Of a stretch of 60,302 nucleotides of DNA, positions 32,313 to 41,109 are shown in pieces (position 1 is the stretch's first letter; the number at the start of each line of letters is the position of its first letter). The notes beneath the pieces are model-generated. The model searched no databases. It saw only the letters and a program-made list of their open reading frames with translations, and was not told where the DNA came from. The translations under genes were made by a program, and so were the position numbers. Source of the DNA: STC-54 sp964504665 (lineage in GTDB: Bacteria; Patescibacteriota; Microgenomatia; Daviesbacterales; UBA10151); assembly GCA_964504665.1 (NCBI GenBank), contig CAZDEH010000005.1, positions 1-60,302 on the forward strand. The letters run 5' to 3'.

Positions 32313-33710
32313 TTAAGCAGTTTCTTTCCACTCTTTACTGATTTCAGGAAATTGATCTAATTTAGATTTAAATAATTCTTTGAGTCTTTTAATTCCTTCT
32401 GGAGTTTTTGCTTCAAATCTTAATACTAACATTGGAGTAGTGTTTGAAGCTCTGACTAGTCCCCATCCCCCTTCTGCATAAACTCTAGCCCCATCTACAT
32501 CAACTACATTGTATCCTTCATCTTTAAATTGCTGAGTTATTTTTTTAATAATATCGTGTTTTACTTCATCAGGCGCATCAATATTTATCAGTGGTGTTGA
32601 TAAATAATGTGGGAGTGTTGAAACTATTTCTGATAAAGGTTTATCTTGCTTGGATAAAAATTCTAGTACTTTAAGAGCAGCAAACATGGCATCATCAAAT
32701 CCGTAATAATCAAATTCTTTGCCCAAAAAAACATGCCCACTCATCTCCCCGGTTAAAGAAATATTTTGCCGGTGCATCTCAGCTTTAATTAAAGAGTGAC
32801 CTGTTTTGTACATGATAGGAACCCCTCCATGAGCTTTTATATCTTCAGGTAAACTTTCGGAAACCTTAACATCAAACATAATTTTTGCTCCAGGATGCTC
32901 CTCTAGGAATAATCTAGATAAAAAAATCAGCATTATATCGGCAGGTATAAGATGTCCTTTATTATCAACCATTCCCAGCCTATCTCCATCACCATCAAAA
33001 GCAAAACCAAAATCACATGTTTGAGATACTGTTTGTTCTCCTGTATCTTTCATCATGGCTGCATTTTCCGGATTAGGGGTGTAGTTTGGATAAGTAGGAT
33101 CGATATTTGTATTGTGTTCTATAATTTCACAGCCGGCACGGCGGAGTAATTCTGGGGCGATAATTGCAGCTGTACCATTACCGGTATTAACAAGAATTTT
33201 AAATTTTTTGGTGAACTTTATTTTTGAGAGCAAATCTTTGATATAAATTTCACGGATGTCTTCTTTTTTAACAGTTCCCTGACCATTTTCAAAATCATCA
33301 CTGATAATTAACTCGTAAATTTTTTGGATTTCTACCCCGGATAATGTTTTAGATAAATCGTCACTGATCTTTGCGCCATTCCAACCAACTGGATTGTGAC
33401 TTGCTGTAATAACAGCTCCACCTCTTACATTAAAATGATGTTGTGCCCAATATCCCATTGGAGTGGTGGCAGTGCCAATATCGATAACGTTAATACCACA
33501 CTGTGTAAAACCTTTAATAAATTGAACAGTAAAAGATTCAGAAGTAGCCCTAACATCATGCCCGACCACAGCCTCTAAAATATCTTTTCTGCGAAGGTAA
33601 GTACCAAATCCGCGACCAATAAAATACATAGATTTTTCATTTAGTTCATCATCAGTTTCGCGCCCCCGGAGGTCATATTCGCGAAACATAGTTTGTTTAA
33701 TTTTCGGCAT
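32313..33710 (-). CDS. manB: Phosphomannomutase/phosphoglucomutase
   Basis: An alpha-D-phosphohexomutase of 465 residues that interconverts hexose-1- and hexose-6-phosphates for sugar-nucleotide and cell-envelope synthesis. The catalytic phosphoserine is in TASHNPVGWNG (about residues 101-111), the magnesium loop is FDGDGDRLGMVD (about 235-246), the sugar-specificity loop is GEMSGHVF, and the phosphate-binding loop is RASNTTPMLVLRFE. Length is normal. Whether mannose, glucose or glucosamine phosphates are preferred cannot be told from sequence. Confidence 0.94.
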   Translation of the reverse strand: MPKIKQTMFREYDLRGRETDDELNEKSMYFIGRGFGTYLRRKDILEAVVGHDVRATSESFTVQFIKGFTQCGINVIDIGTATTPMGYWAQHHFNVRGGAVITASHNPVGWNGAKISDDLSKTLSGVEIQKIYELIISDDFENGQGTVKKEDIREIYIKDLLSKIKFTKKFKILVNTGNGTAAIIAPELLRRAGCEIIEHNTNIDPTYPNYTPNPENAAMMKDTGEQTVSQTCDFGFAFDGDGDRLGMVDNKGHLIPADIMLIFLSRLFLEEHPGAKIMFDVKVSESLPEDIKAHGGVPIMYKTGHSLIKAEMHRQNISLTGEMSGHVFLGKEFDYYGFDDAMFAALKVLEFLSKQDKPLSEIVSTLPHYLSTPLINIDAPDEVKHDIIKKITQQFKDEGYNVVDVDGARVYAEGGWGLVRASNTTPMLVLRFEAKTPEGIKRLKELFKSKLDQFPEISKEWKETA

Positions 33711-33743
33711 TTGTTTTAAAAGTTTTTATTATTCTAACATTTT

Positions 33744-34325
33744 TTACAAGTTATTTGGAAGTTTATTTGTAGGATATATACCTTGGCGTAAGATTTCTAT
33801 TTTCCCCTCATCAATTTTTATTAAAGTTGAAGGGTTTGATATGAGCTCTCCTGTATCTTGATAAAAATCAATTTGACCCCCAAAATATTTTTTTGCCTCA
33901 TTAATAGTTTTTGCATAAGGGTATCCTTCAATATTAGCACTGGGGGCAATTAATGGACCAATTTCTTGCAATAAACTTAATAATTCTGGATTGTTAGGAA
34001 TTCTGAAAGCCAGCGAGTTAGTTCCCCGATGAAGATAGGCAAAATTGTTTGAGATAACAGGTAAAATTACACTAATGGGATTTGGCCAGATTTTTTGAAG
34101 AAAATCTGAAATAGACTTATCTATATTTATTCCAAAAAGTTTTAAATCTGCAAGATTGGATATTAAAATAATAAATGGTTTACTGGGTGATCTTTTGCGC
34201 AAGGTATAAACTCGTTCAACTGATTTTTGGTTTAGGGCTGATGTAACCAAACCATATTGGGTATCAGTTGGAAGCACTCCCACACCACCATTTTTTAAAA
34301 TATTTATTAAGTTATTGTCAGGCAT
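33744..34325 (-). CDS. tsaC: Threonylcarbamoyl-AMP synthase (TsaC/YrdC)
   Basis: Makes threonylcarbamoyl-AMP for t6A37 on ANN-decoding tRNAs. The YrdC fold covers the 193 residues: GVGVLPTDTQYGLV, VYTLRKRSPSKPFIILI with the KRxxxKP motif, SVILPV, LAFRIPN and GPLIAPSANIEGYP. A longer frame to 34469 exists, but the YrdC domain and a perfect TATAAT at 34332-34337, six bases before the ATG, support the start at 34325. Divergent from ppsA. Confidence 0.9.
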   Translation of the reverse strand: MPDNNLINILKNGGVGVLPTDTQYGLVTSALNQKSVERVYTLRKRSPSKPFIILISNLADLKLFGINIDKSISDFLQKIWPNPISVILPVISNNFAYLHRGTNSLAFRIPNNPELLSLLQEIGPLIAPSANIEGYPYAKTINEAKKYFGGQIDFYQDTGELISNPSTLIKIDEGKIEILRQGIYPTNKLPNNL

Positions 34326-34373
34326 GAATTTATTATATATTAATACAAGATCATATTGTGTTAGTATTATTTT

Positions 34374-36740
34374 ATGGATCAAAAATTCATTATTCCACTT
34401 GAAAGCGTTGGAATTGAAGATGTGCCTGAGGTTGGTGGGAAAAATGCTTCCTTGGGTGAGATGATTCAATATTTAGTGCCAAAAGGAGTTAATGTTCCCG
34501 GAGGTTATATTGTGACAGCTACAGCCTACCGTTATTTTCTTGAGTCAACACCTCTAAAGGAATTTATTAAAAAAACTCTTGATGGATTAAATACCTCCAA
34601 TATGGAAGATTTATCTAAAAGGGCAAAATTAGTCCGGGATGAAATTGTCTCCACCCCTTTCCCAAAAGATTTGGAAGAAGGAATTGAGCAAGCACATCGT
34701 GAAGCAGAAAAAAAATATGGTAAAGGAGCTGATTTTGCCGTCCGTTCTTCTGCTACAGCAGAAGATCTTCCTGATGCTTCATTTGCCGGAGAACATGAAA
34801 CCTACCTAAATATTAGAGGCGTTAGTGAAATTGTAAAGGCAGTCAGAAGATCAATGGCATCCCTTTTTACAGCCCGTGCAATTTCTTATAGAGTAGATAA
34901 AAAATTTGACCATTTTTCGATTGCTTTATCGGTTGGAGTGCAGAGAATGGTCAGATCTGATTTAGGCTGTTCCGGAGTGATGTTTACCCTTGATACTGAG
35001 TCTGGTTTTGCTGATGTGGTGATAATAGATGGATCTTGGGGGCTTGGTGAAATGATTGTACAGGGAGAAGTTACCCCGGATGAGTTTTTAGTATTTAAAC
35101 CAACCATGGGTATAATCCAGAAAAAGCTGGGAGTTAAAAACCAAAAAATGATTTATTCAGACAATACCCCCACCAAAATTGTTTCCACCAATGAAAAAGA
35201 ACGAGCATCATTTGTTCTATCTGATACCGAAATTTTAAAACTGGCTGCTTGGGGGAAAGAGGTAGAAAAACATTACTCGGCAAAGCACGGCAGATGGACA
35301 CCGATGGATACTGAGTGGGCTAAAGACGGTAAAACAGGCGAGCTTTTTATGATACAAGCCAGACCAGAAACCATTCATGCCACCCGTGATTTTACTAAAG
35401 TAAAAGAATATATCAGAGAAGAAAAAGGGGAAGAAATTGTAAAGGGTGCTTCCGTGGGTGGGAAAATTGTCAGTGGCCATGCCCGGGTAATTTTAGATCC
35501 TACTGATATTAACAAATTTAAGGCTGGGGAAATATTAGTCACTGTAATGACAGATCCTGATTGGGAACCGATCATGAAAATTGCCGCAGGAATTGTAACT
35601 GATAAAGGAGGAAGGACCTCCCACGCTGCAATTGTTTCGCGGGAGCTTGGTATTCCTTGTATTGTGGGTTCGCTTGATGCCACCGAAAAAATAAAAACTG
35701 GGGATGAAGTTACAGTAGATACTTCCGGTTCAGACGGCATTGTTTTTGCCGGAGCATTAAAGTTTAGAGTTGTAGAACACGACACTAAGACTTTGCCAAA
35801 AACTAAAACACACATTATGATGAATATTGCCACTCCTGATACAGCTTTTGAAAAATCTTTTTTACCAAATTCCGGAGTAGGGCTTGCCCGGGAAGAATTT
35901 ATTATTGCCTCTATTGGAATACACCCGAATGCGTTATTGAATTATCATAAATTATCTGCCTCACTAAAACGGAAAATTGATGATAAAACTTTCGGTTATC
36001 CTGACAAGGTTAAATTTTATGTAGACCAGTTATCTTATGGAATCGGCAAAATCGCTGCCGCTTTTTATCCAAAACCGGTTATCGTCCGTTTTTCTGATTT
36101 TAAAACTAATGAATATAGGACTCTCTTGGGAGGAGAAGAATATGAACCGGTCGAAGAAAACCCGATGATTGGTTGGCGGGGCGCTTCCCGTTATTATCAT
36201 CCGGATTTTACCAAAGCTTTTGAGCTAGAAGTAATTGCTATGAAAAAAGTCAGAGAAGAGATGGGTTTAACAAATTGCATGGCAATGATTCCGTTTTGTA
36301 GAACACCGGAAGAAGGAAAAAAGGTTGTTGATTTGATGGAAAAATATGGACTCAAAAAATCTTCTGATTTTAAAATTTATGTAATGTGTGAAATTCCTGC
36401 CAATATTATTTTGGCTGATGAATTTTTGGAAATTTTTGATGGTATGTCGATTGGATCAAATGATTTAACACAGTTAACTTTAGGAATAGACCGCGATGGA
36501 AATGAGATGATTAAAAGTATTAGCAACGAAAAAGATGAAGCAGTAAAAAAACTTATTTCTGAAGTTATCAAGAAATGTAAAGCCAAAAATAGATACATTG
36601 GTATTTGTGGACAGGGTCCAAGTGATTATCCGGACTTTGCTCAATTTTTAGTTAAAGAGGGGATTGAAAGTATGTCTTTAAATCCTGATTCTGTTATCAA
36701 TACCATTATTAAAGTCCACGAACAAGAGCAGAAGAACTAA
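34374..36740 (+). CDS. ppsA: Phosphoenolpyruvate synthase (pyruvate, water dikinase)
   Basis: Interconverts pyruvate + ATP + water with PEP + AMP + phosphate. At 788 residues it is full length. The N-terminal ATP-grasp domain has VGGKNASLGEM and AVRSSATAEDLPDASFAGEHET. The swivelling phosphohistidine is in GGRTSHAAIVSRELGIPC (His about 417). The C-terminal PEP-binding barrel has GMSIGSNDLTQLTLGIDRD and ICGQGPSDYP. No pyruvate kinase gene lies in the window; in several archaea and candidate-phylum bacteria this enzyme is thought to run toward pyruvate and ATP. That direction is an inference here, supported by the adjoining eno and the oxidoreductase genes. Confidence 0.96.
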   Translation: MDQKFIIPLESVGIEDVPEVGGKNASLGEMIQYLVPKGVNVPGGYIVTATAYRYFLESTPLKEFIKKTLDGLNTSNMEDLSKRAKLVRDEIVSTPFPKDLEEGIEQAHREAEKKYGKGADFAVRSSATAEDLPDASFAGEHETYLNIRGVSEIVKAVRRSMASLFTARAISYRVDKKFDHFSIALSVGVQRMVRSDLGCSGVMFTLDTESGFADVVIIDGSWGLGEMIVQGEVTPDEFLVFKPTMGIIQKKLGVKNQKMIYSDNTPTKIVSTNEKERASFVLSDTEILKLAAWGKEVEKHYSAKHGRWTPMDTEWAKDGKTGELFMIQARPETIHATRDFTKVKEYIREEKGEEIVKGASVGGKIVSGHARVILDPTDINKFKAGEILVTVMTDPDWEPIMKIAAGIVTDKGGRTSHAAIVSRELGIPCIVGSLDATEKIKTGDEVTVDTSGSDGIVFAGALKFRVVEHDTKTLPKTKTHIMMNIATPDTAFEKSFLPNSGVGLAREEFIIASIGIHPNALLNYHKLSASLKRKIDDKTFGYPDKVKFYVDQLSYGIGKIAAAFYPKPVIVRFSDFKTNEYRTLLGGEEYEPVEENPMIGWRGASRYYHPDFTKAFELEVIAMKKVREEMGLTNCMAMIPFCRTPEEGKKVVDLMEKYGLKKSSDFKIYVMCEIPANIILADEFLEIFDGMSIGSNDLTQLTLGIDRDGNEMIKSISNEKDEAVKKLISEVIKKCKAKNRYIGICGQGPSDYPDFAQFLVKEGIESMSLNPDSVINTIIKVHEQEQKN

Positions 36741-37951
36741 TGCGGATTGATGATATTTCTCTAAAAATTATTCCAGATTCCCGTGGGAAAGATACTTTAG
36801 AAGTAGAAATGAAATCTGGGAATTTTATTGTTACTGCTTCTGTTCCTTCCGGTAAAAGTACAGGAGTAAATGAAGTCTTTGTACTAGAGCCTCAAAAAGC
36901 CATAGTAAAATTTACAGAAATTAAACCTCAGCTTTTAGGAAAAGATTTTAACTCACTGGAGAAATTTGATAATTTGATGCTTGGTTTAGATGGAACTTCA
37001 GGAAAAAATAATTTAGGAGGTAATTTAATGCTTGCCCTAAGTATTGGTTTTACTAAACTTTTAGCTAGATCTCAAAACCTGGAAATTTATGAGTTAATAT
37101 CCCACACCTGCCTGCCGGCAGGCAGGGTCGGGGGTGGAACAAAAAATACAAAATTACCTTTATGTTTTTTTAATGTCATAAATGGGGGGCTGCATGCCAA
37201 AAATTCTCTACCTTTTCAGGAATATATGTTTGTGCCACAGTATAATTTGCCCTCGGAAAATTTAAATTCAGTGATGTTATTATTAAAAACTTTAGGAGAT
37301 AAGATTCAAGTGAGTTATGAACATTTAAGAATGGGGGATGAGGGGGGGTATGAAGTGCCGGAAAAAGATCCGGAAATAGGATTGCAAATTTTAACTGAAG
37401 TAATGCAAGCAAGCGGACGAATGAATGGAAAACTAAGTTTAGATGTTGCTGCCTCCTCTTTTTTCAAGGATAGTCTATATTTAGTTGGAGAAAAAGTATA
37501 TACCAAAGATCAACTCTTGGATTTGTACCAAATACTAAATACAAAATACCAGATACTTTCTATTGAAGACCCCTTTAATGAAGAAGATTGGGAAGGCTTT
37601 TCAAACTTCCAATCCCGGATTGGAAACTCAGTTTGGGTTGTAGGGGATGATCTTACAACTACGAATGTTACAAGAATTAAAAAAGCTCATGAGCTAAAGG
37701 CTATAAATGCTGTTATCATAAAACCTAATCAAATTGGGACTGTTACGGAAACTATCAAAGCAGTGGAGATGGCTAAAAGTTATGGTTGGAAAATTATTGT
37801 TTCTCACAGGTCAGGTGAGACTATGGATACTTTTATTGCAGATTTAGCAGTAGGGGTGGGGGCAGATGGGTTAAAAAGCGGTTGTCCATTACAAAAGGAA
37901 AGATTAGTTAAATACCAGAGATTGGTAGGAATAGAAAAACTTTTAAATTAA
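36740..37951 (+). CDS. eno: Enolase
   Basis: Converts 2-phosphoglycerate to PEP. The catalytic residues are present: the glutamate in FQEYMFVP, the magnesium ligands in LSLDVAAS, SIEDPF and VGDDLT, the catalytic lysine in IIKPNQIGT and SHRSGET. At 403 residues it is about 25 shorter than usual. Residues about 123-129 (CLPAGRV) are encoded by a 20-bp perfect palindrome inserted just before the LPLCFFNVINGG strand. It overlaps ppsA by one base and hypC (convergent) by nine. Confidence 0.95.
   Translation: MRIDDISLKIIPDSRGKDTLEVEMKSGNFIVTASVPSGKSTGVNEVFVLEPQKAIVKFTEIKPQLLGKDFNSLEKFDNLMLGLDGTSGKNNLGGNLMLALSIGFTKLLARSQNLEIYELISHTCLPAGRVGGGTKNTKLPLCFFNVINGGLHAKNSLPFQEYMFVPQYNLPSENLNSVMLLLKTLGDKIQVSYEHLRMGDEGGYEVPEKDPEIGLQILTEVMQASGRMNGKLSLDVAASSFFKDSLYLVGEKVYTKDQLLDLYQILNTKYQILSIEDPFNEEDWEGFSNFQSRIGNSVWVVGDDLTTTNVTRIKKAHELKAINAVIIKPNQIGTVTETIKAVEMAKSYGWKIIVSHRSGETMDTFIADLAVGVGADGLKSGCPLQKERLVKYQRLVGIEKLLN
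37107..37126. repeat. 20-bp perfect palindrome inserted in eno
   Basis: CCTGCCTGCCGGCAGGCAGG, GC-rich and unlike the AT-rich gene around it. It reads in frame as TCLPAGR. It falls in a surface loop position of enolase, so the enzyme can probably tolerate it. Confidence 0.9.
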
Positions 37952-38131
37952 ACGCTCTTTTGCTTCTTTTGGTGTTAGAATTTTAATTATAATTCCCATT
38001 TGCACTAAAACATAATCACCAATTTTAATTTTTTCATCCCCAGCTAGGGCTTGACGTACCTCACCTGGGTACTGAATCTCTACTTTTTTGCCTGAAATAT
38101 TTTTTATCTTACCTGCAATTGCCAAGCACAT
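37943..38131 (-). CDS. hypC: Hydrogenase maturation chaperone HypC/HupF
   Basis: A 62-residue HypC. The essential N-terminal cysteine is present in MCLAIAGKI, and the OB-like body has VEIQYPGEVRQALAGDEKIKIGDYVLVQMG and a helical end TPKEAKERL. It carries the Fe(CN)2CO group with HypD and docks on the large-subunit precursor. No other hyp genes are in the window. It is divergent from the hydrogenase small-subunit gene, with only 17 bp between starts; a TATAAT (38138-38143) lies six bases before its ATG. Confidence 0.93.
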   Translation of the reverse strand: MCLAIAGKIKNISGKKVEIQYPGEVRQALAGDEKIKIGDYVLVQMGIIIKILTPKEAKERLI

Positions 38132-38148
38132 GTTATGATTATACCAGT

Positions 38149-38637
38149 ATGGAAGAAAAGAAAAAAATGATGGTAGGTTGGTTTTCTTTTACCTGCTCTG
38201 AGGACAGTACTATTCTTTTTACTGAACTTCTAAATGATCATTTTGATGAATGGCGGGACAAGGTAGAGTTTAGATATTTAAGAGCTTTAAAAACAAATAA
38301 TTCGATTAAAGATTTAGATGTGGCTTTTATTGAAGGGGCTATTTCTTCTGAGGCTCAGGCTATAGAAGCCCAAAAAATTAGAGATAATACTAAATATGTT
38401 GTGGCTATCGGGGCGTGTGCTTGTACAGGGATGCCATCTGCTTCCCGGAATAATTTTCACAGCACTGAAATTAATTATAAAATTGCCTGGTACATGAGTC
38501 ATTTTGACTATAGTGCAAAAGTCAAAAAATTGGCTGACGTGATAAAAGTTGATGATGAGGTTCCTGGCTGTCCGATGGATATCCCAACATTCTTAGAGTT
38601 ACTTGGTAAATATTTAAAAGTATTTAATATAACTTAA
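38149..38637 (+). CDS. [NiFe] hydrogenase small subunit (group 3-like)
   Basis: A 162-residue compact small subunit of a soluble [NiFe] hydrogenase. It carries the proximal Fe-S cluster region: FSFTCSEDSTI, AIGACACTGMPS and VPGCPMDIP. Four cysteines are available, but the normal CxxC start is C-S-E-D, with Asp19 at the second position. No export signal is present, so the enzyme is cytoplasmic. Length and motifs fit the group 3 electron-transfer subunit without extra ferredoxin domains. The start is placed at ATG 38149; an upstream TTG at 38119 would overlap hypC. The large-subunit gene starts two bases after its stop. Confidence 0.88.
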   Translation: MEEKKKMMVGWFSFTCSEDSTILFTELLNDHFDEWRDKVEFRYLRALKTNNSIKDLDVAFIEGAISSEAQAIEAQKIRDNTKYVVAIGACACTGMPSASRNNFHSTEINYKIAWYMSHFDYSAKVKKLADVIKVDDEVPGCPMDIPTFLELLGKYLKVFNIT

Positions 38638-38638
38638 G

Positions 38639-39940
38639 ATGCATAGCGGTCATATCACCATCGATAATATTACCAAGATTGAAGGCACAGCTGGATTAAC
38701 AGTGACAATCGATGATGATCAAGTTACTGATTTGAAATTCATGATTAAAGACTACCGCCGTTTTTATATAGAAGCAGTAAGAGGGAAGCCGGCGATTGCA
38801 GCTCCTTCTTTTTTATCCAGAATTTGTGGAACTTGTTCTATTGCCCATCTTTTTGCTGCTATTGAAGCGATTGAAAAATCACAAGGAATTCAAGTTTCTG
38901 AACAAACAAGGCTACTCCGGCGGTTAGCCTATGACGGATTGATGATCCGTGACCATGCGCTGCATCTTTATTTTTTTGTTCTGCCTGATGTTTTAAGTAT
39001 TGATTCGATTTTAGATATTCCTGATGATCCATTAAACCCGGGACATATTCTACTCCATGACTCTTTTGATATTAAGAAGCTTGGTTCTGATATCACAGAG
39101 GTAATAATTGGAGCAGCCATACACGCACCACTGCCAACTGTAGGTGGTTTTTTGAAATTACCTGATCCTTTGAGGTTTCCTGAACTAATTTCACGGTTAG
39201 AGATAATCAGGTCACAAGTTATCCGAGGTATTAAGACATTTTTTGAGTATCCGGCAAAATTAATCCGTGATAGTGATTATCTGTGTCTCCGCAATGATAA
39301 AAGTTTTGATTTTTTACAAGGTGAGATTATCAATTCTGATGGGAGACGAATTCCGGAAGAAAAATTCCATGATTTTTTAAAAAGTGTGATTATTCCCTAT
39401 TCTCAAGCTGAGGGTTATATTTTTTCCGATACACATGACGATTATTTGGTGGGTTCCTTAGCCAGACTTAATTTTAATCATGATTTATTGCATCCACGAA
39501 CTATCAAAGATATTGCGCCGTACCTCTCGGTTTTTCCATCTAATAATATTTATCATAATAATTTAGCTCAAGCGATAGAAATTTTGCAATGTGTTGATGA
39601 TGCTATCCAAATCCTTAAATTTATTGAAATTAAAGACGAGCAACCCATCAAAAAACCATTTCAGGCAGGTTTAGGAATGGGAGTAGTAGAAGCTCCCCGG
39701 GGAACACTTTATCATATGGTAAAAGTTAATGACCAAGGAATAATTATTGATTATGATGTAATTGTCCCCACTTCTCAAAATCAGATTAATATTGCTAATG
39801 ATCTAAAAAAATACTTTGCTCTGAATTTACAAAAAGATGAAAATATTTTAAAGTTAGAAGCAGAAAAAATTATTAGGGCTTATGATCCTTGCATGTCTTG
39901 TGCCACTAATTTTTTGAAAATAGATTGGATTCGTAAATAA
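38639..39940 (+). CDS. [NiFe] hydrogenase large subunit (group 3-like)
   Basis: The 433-residue catalytic subunit. The N-terminal nickel ligands are in SRICGTCSIAHL (about residues 60-71) and the C-terminal pair in DPCMSCATN (about 416-424). The start is ITIDNITKIEGTAGLTVTI, typical of the family. In most relatives the residue after CxxCxx is histidine, the site before which or after which the maturation protease acts; here it is asparagine, followed by nine residues (FLKIDWIRK). The nearby protease suggests that a C-terminal peptide is still cut. Its end overlaps the protease gene (opposite strand) by 61 bases. Confidence 0.9.
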   Translation: MHSGHITIDNITKIEGTAGLTVTIDDDQVTDLKFMIKDYRRFYIEAVRGKPAIAAPSFLSRICGTCSIAHLFAAIEAIEKSQGIQVSEQTRLLRRLAYDGLMIRDHALHLYFFVLPDVLSIDSILDIPDDPLNPGHILLHDSFDIKKLGSDITEVIIGAAIHAPLPTVGGFLKLPDPLRFPELISRLEIIRSQVIRGIKTFFEYPAKLIRDSDYLCLRNDKSFDFLQGEIINSDGRRIPEEKFHDFLKSVIIPYSQAEGYIFSDTHDDYLVGSLARLNFNHDLLHPRTIKDIAPYLSVFPSNNIYHNNLAQAIEILQCVDDAIQILKFIEIKDEQPIKKPFQAGLGMGVVEAPRGTLYHMVKVNDQGIIIDYDVIVPTSQNQINIANDLKKYFALNLQKDENILKLEAEKIIRAYDPCMSCATNFLKIDWIRK

Positions 39941-40281
39941 TCAATATTGCCTGTTGGCGGCAAACCGATAAGAGTTATTTTGCCCAATTTTCCTAACTTT
40001 TTTAGATATTTAATTTGAAAACTTAGATCAAAATCATGAACAGAATTTCTGGGTGGTAGAACTAATTTTTCAATATCTTGATCTTCAATAAGACTAACTT
40101 TATTTATTCCTAATACTGTATCCAAGATTACCACATGTTGTTTTTCTGTGAAAGGTAGGTCCTCATTCGGCTTAACAATGATAAATTGTATATCTGAAGT
40201 TTTTTCTTTTAATTTCTGGAGTACCTTAAAAACCAGATTATCTTCTGCTACATCTTCATTGCCAAACACATAAACTTTCAT
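39880..40281 (-). CDS. Hydrogenase maturation protease
   Basis: A 133-residue HycI/HyaD-like endopeptidase that removes the C-terminal peptide of the large subunit after nickel insertion. MKVYVFGNEDVAEDNL matches the GN-x-(L/D)-x(2)-D(D/E) nickel-sensing start, and VVILDTVLG is the second conserved strand. The C-terminal ITLIGLPP region is typical. The usual mid-chain histidine may be that in NSVHDFDLS. It is convergent with and overlaps the large-subunit gene, an arrangement that ties the two physically. The start at 40281 is chosen over 40311 because the domain begins there. Confidence 0.8.
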   Translation of the reverse strand: MKVYVFGNEDVAEDNLVFKVLQKLKEKTSDIQFIIVKPNEDLPFTEKQHVVILDTVLGINKVSLIEDQDIEKLVLPPRNSVHDFDLSFQIKYLKKLGKLGKITLIGLPPTGNIDYLRIQSIFKKLVAQDMQGS

Positions 40282-40295
40282 TAGAATTAATTCTA
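40282..40295. promoter_or_regulatory. Perfect palindrome in a divergent promoter
   Basis: TAGAATTAATTCTA lies exactly between two divergent starts (40281 minus, 40298 plus). It supplies a TAGAAT -10-like box on each strand and could serve as a shared promoter or repressor site. Confidence 0.5.
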
Positions 40296-40297
40296 CC

Positions 40298-41011
40298 ATG
40301 ACGGATATCAAAGCTTTGCAGTTGTTATCTAGATTTTCCCTCCCCCCAAACTCACTAGGATATTGTGGAAAAAATAGTGCTGCAGAAAAATTTAAAAGTT
40401 GTATTATTTCTGGTAACTGCCTGGGAGTTAAGGAAGAGATAGATAAATTTCTGGTGCTTTTTCCATATCTTAAAACAATAGCTAAAATTACTAATCTGTC
40501 AACTTTAGATTATAAAGTAATTGAAAGTTTTTGGTTAGGTAACAGTTTATTAAAAAAAGCTACATCAAAAGATTATCCTCTGCTGTTAGAAAATTTCTCA
40601 ACACAAGGTATTCCGAAATGGTTAATAGAAGAATTAAAACAAAGGCCCCCACAAAAATTTATTCCTCATCATCTATTTCAAGTTCTGCACGTTGGAGTGG
40701 GAAGAGCCAGTAATGGAGTTGTCCCTTTCAATCTGGAGTCTATCAACAATTGTATGATCCGTTGGGGAAATGTAAAAAAACTTGGCAAGAATAATATTTT
40801 AGTGGAGCTAAATTCTTTAGAAAAAAGTGGTAAAAGTTACAACTTAATAAAGTTAGAAGAAAAAATACCAATTAATAAGGAGTTAATTCCTGAAATAAAA
40901 ATTGGTAATACAGTAGCTGTACACTGGAAACAAGTAATAAAAATTTTAGATAAAACTGAGGAAAAAAATCTACACTTCTGGACAAAAGAAGTTTTAGACG
41001 TTGTTTCTTAA
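40298..41011 (+). CDS. Hydrogenase-linked protein of unknown function (DUF6390-like)
   Basis: A 237-residue soluble protein starting ALQLLSRFSLPPNSLGYCG, with IPHHLFQVLHVGVG in the middle and MIRWGNVKKLGKNN after it. Cysteines and histidines (GYCG, IISGNC, PHHLF, NCMIRWG) could bind metal or a cofactor. Similar proteins are found beside [NiFe] hydrogenase genes in candidate-phylum bacteria and archaea; I recall the family as DUF6390 but cannot verify. A role in cofactor assembly is only a guess from context. Confidence 0.6.
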   Translation: MTDIKALQLLSRFSLPPNSLGYCGKNSAAEKFKSCIISGNCLGVKEEIDKFLVLFPYLKTIAKITNLSTLDYKVIESFWLGNSLLKKATSKDYPLLLENFSTQGIPKWLIEELKQRPPQKFIPHHLFQVLHVGVGRASNGVVPFNLESINNCMIRWGNVKKLGKNNILVELNSLEKSGKSYNLIKLEEKIPINKELIPEIKIGNTVAVHWKQVIKILDKTEEKNLHFWTKEVLDVVS

Positions 41012-41072
41012 CAATATTTTCAACCACTGGTCGAGAATAGCTTCTAACTTCATGATTGATATCTTGATTGAT

Positions 41073-41102
41073 TTGTATAACTATAATAAATCTAGGTATA
41101 AT
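41073..41102 (+). promoter_or_regulatory. Promoter of the GNAT gene
   Basis: TTGTAT (41073-41078), 18 bp, TATAAT (41097-41102), seven bases before the ATG at 41110, predicting a nearly leaderless transcript. Confidence 0.65.
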
Positions 41103-41109
41103 TAAATAC

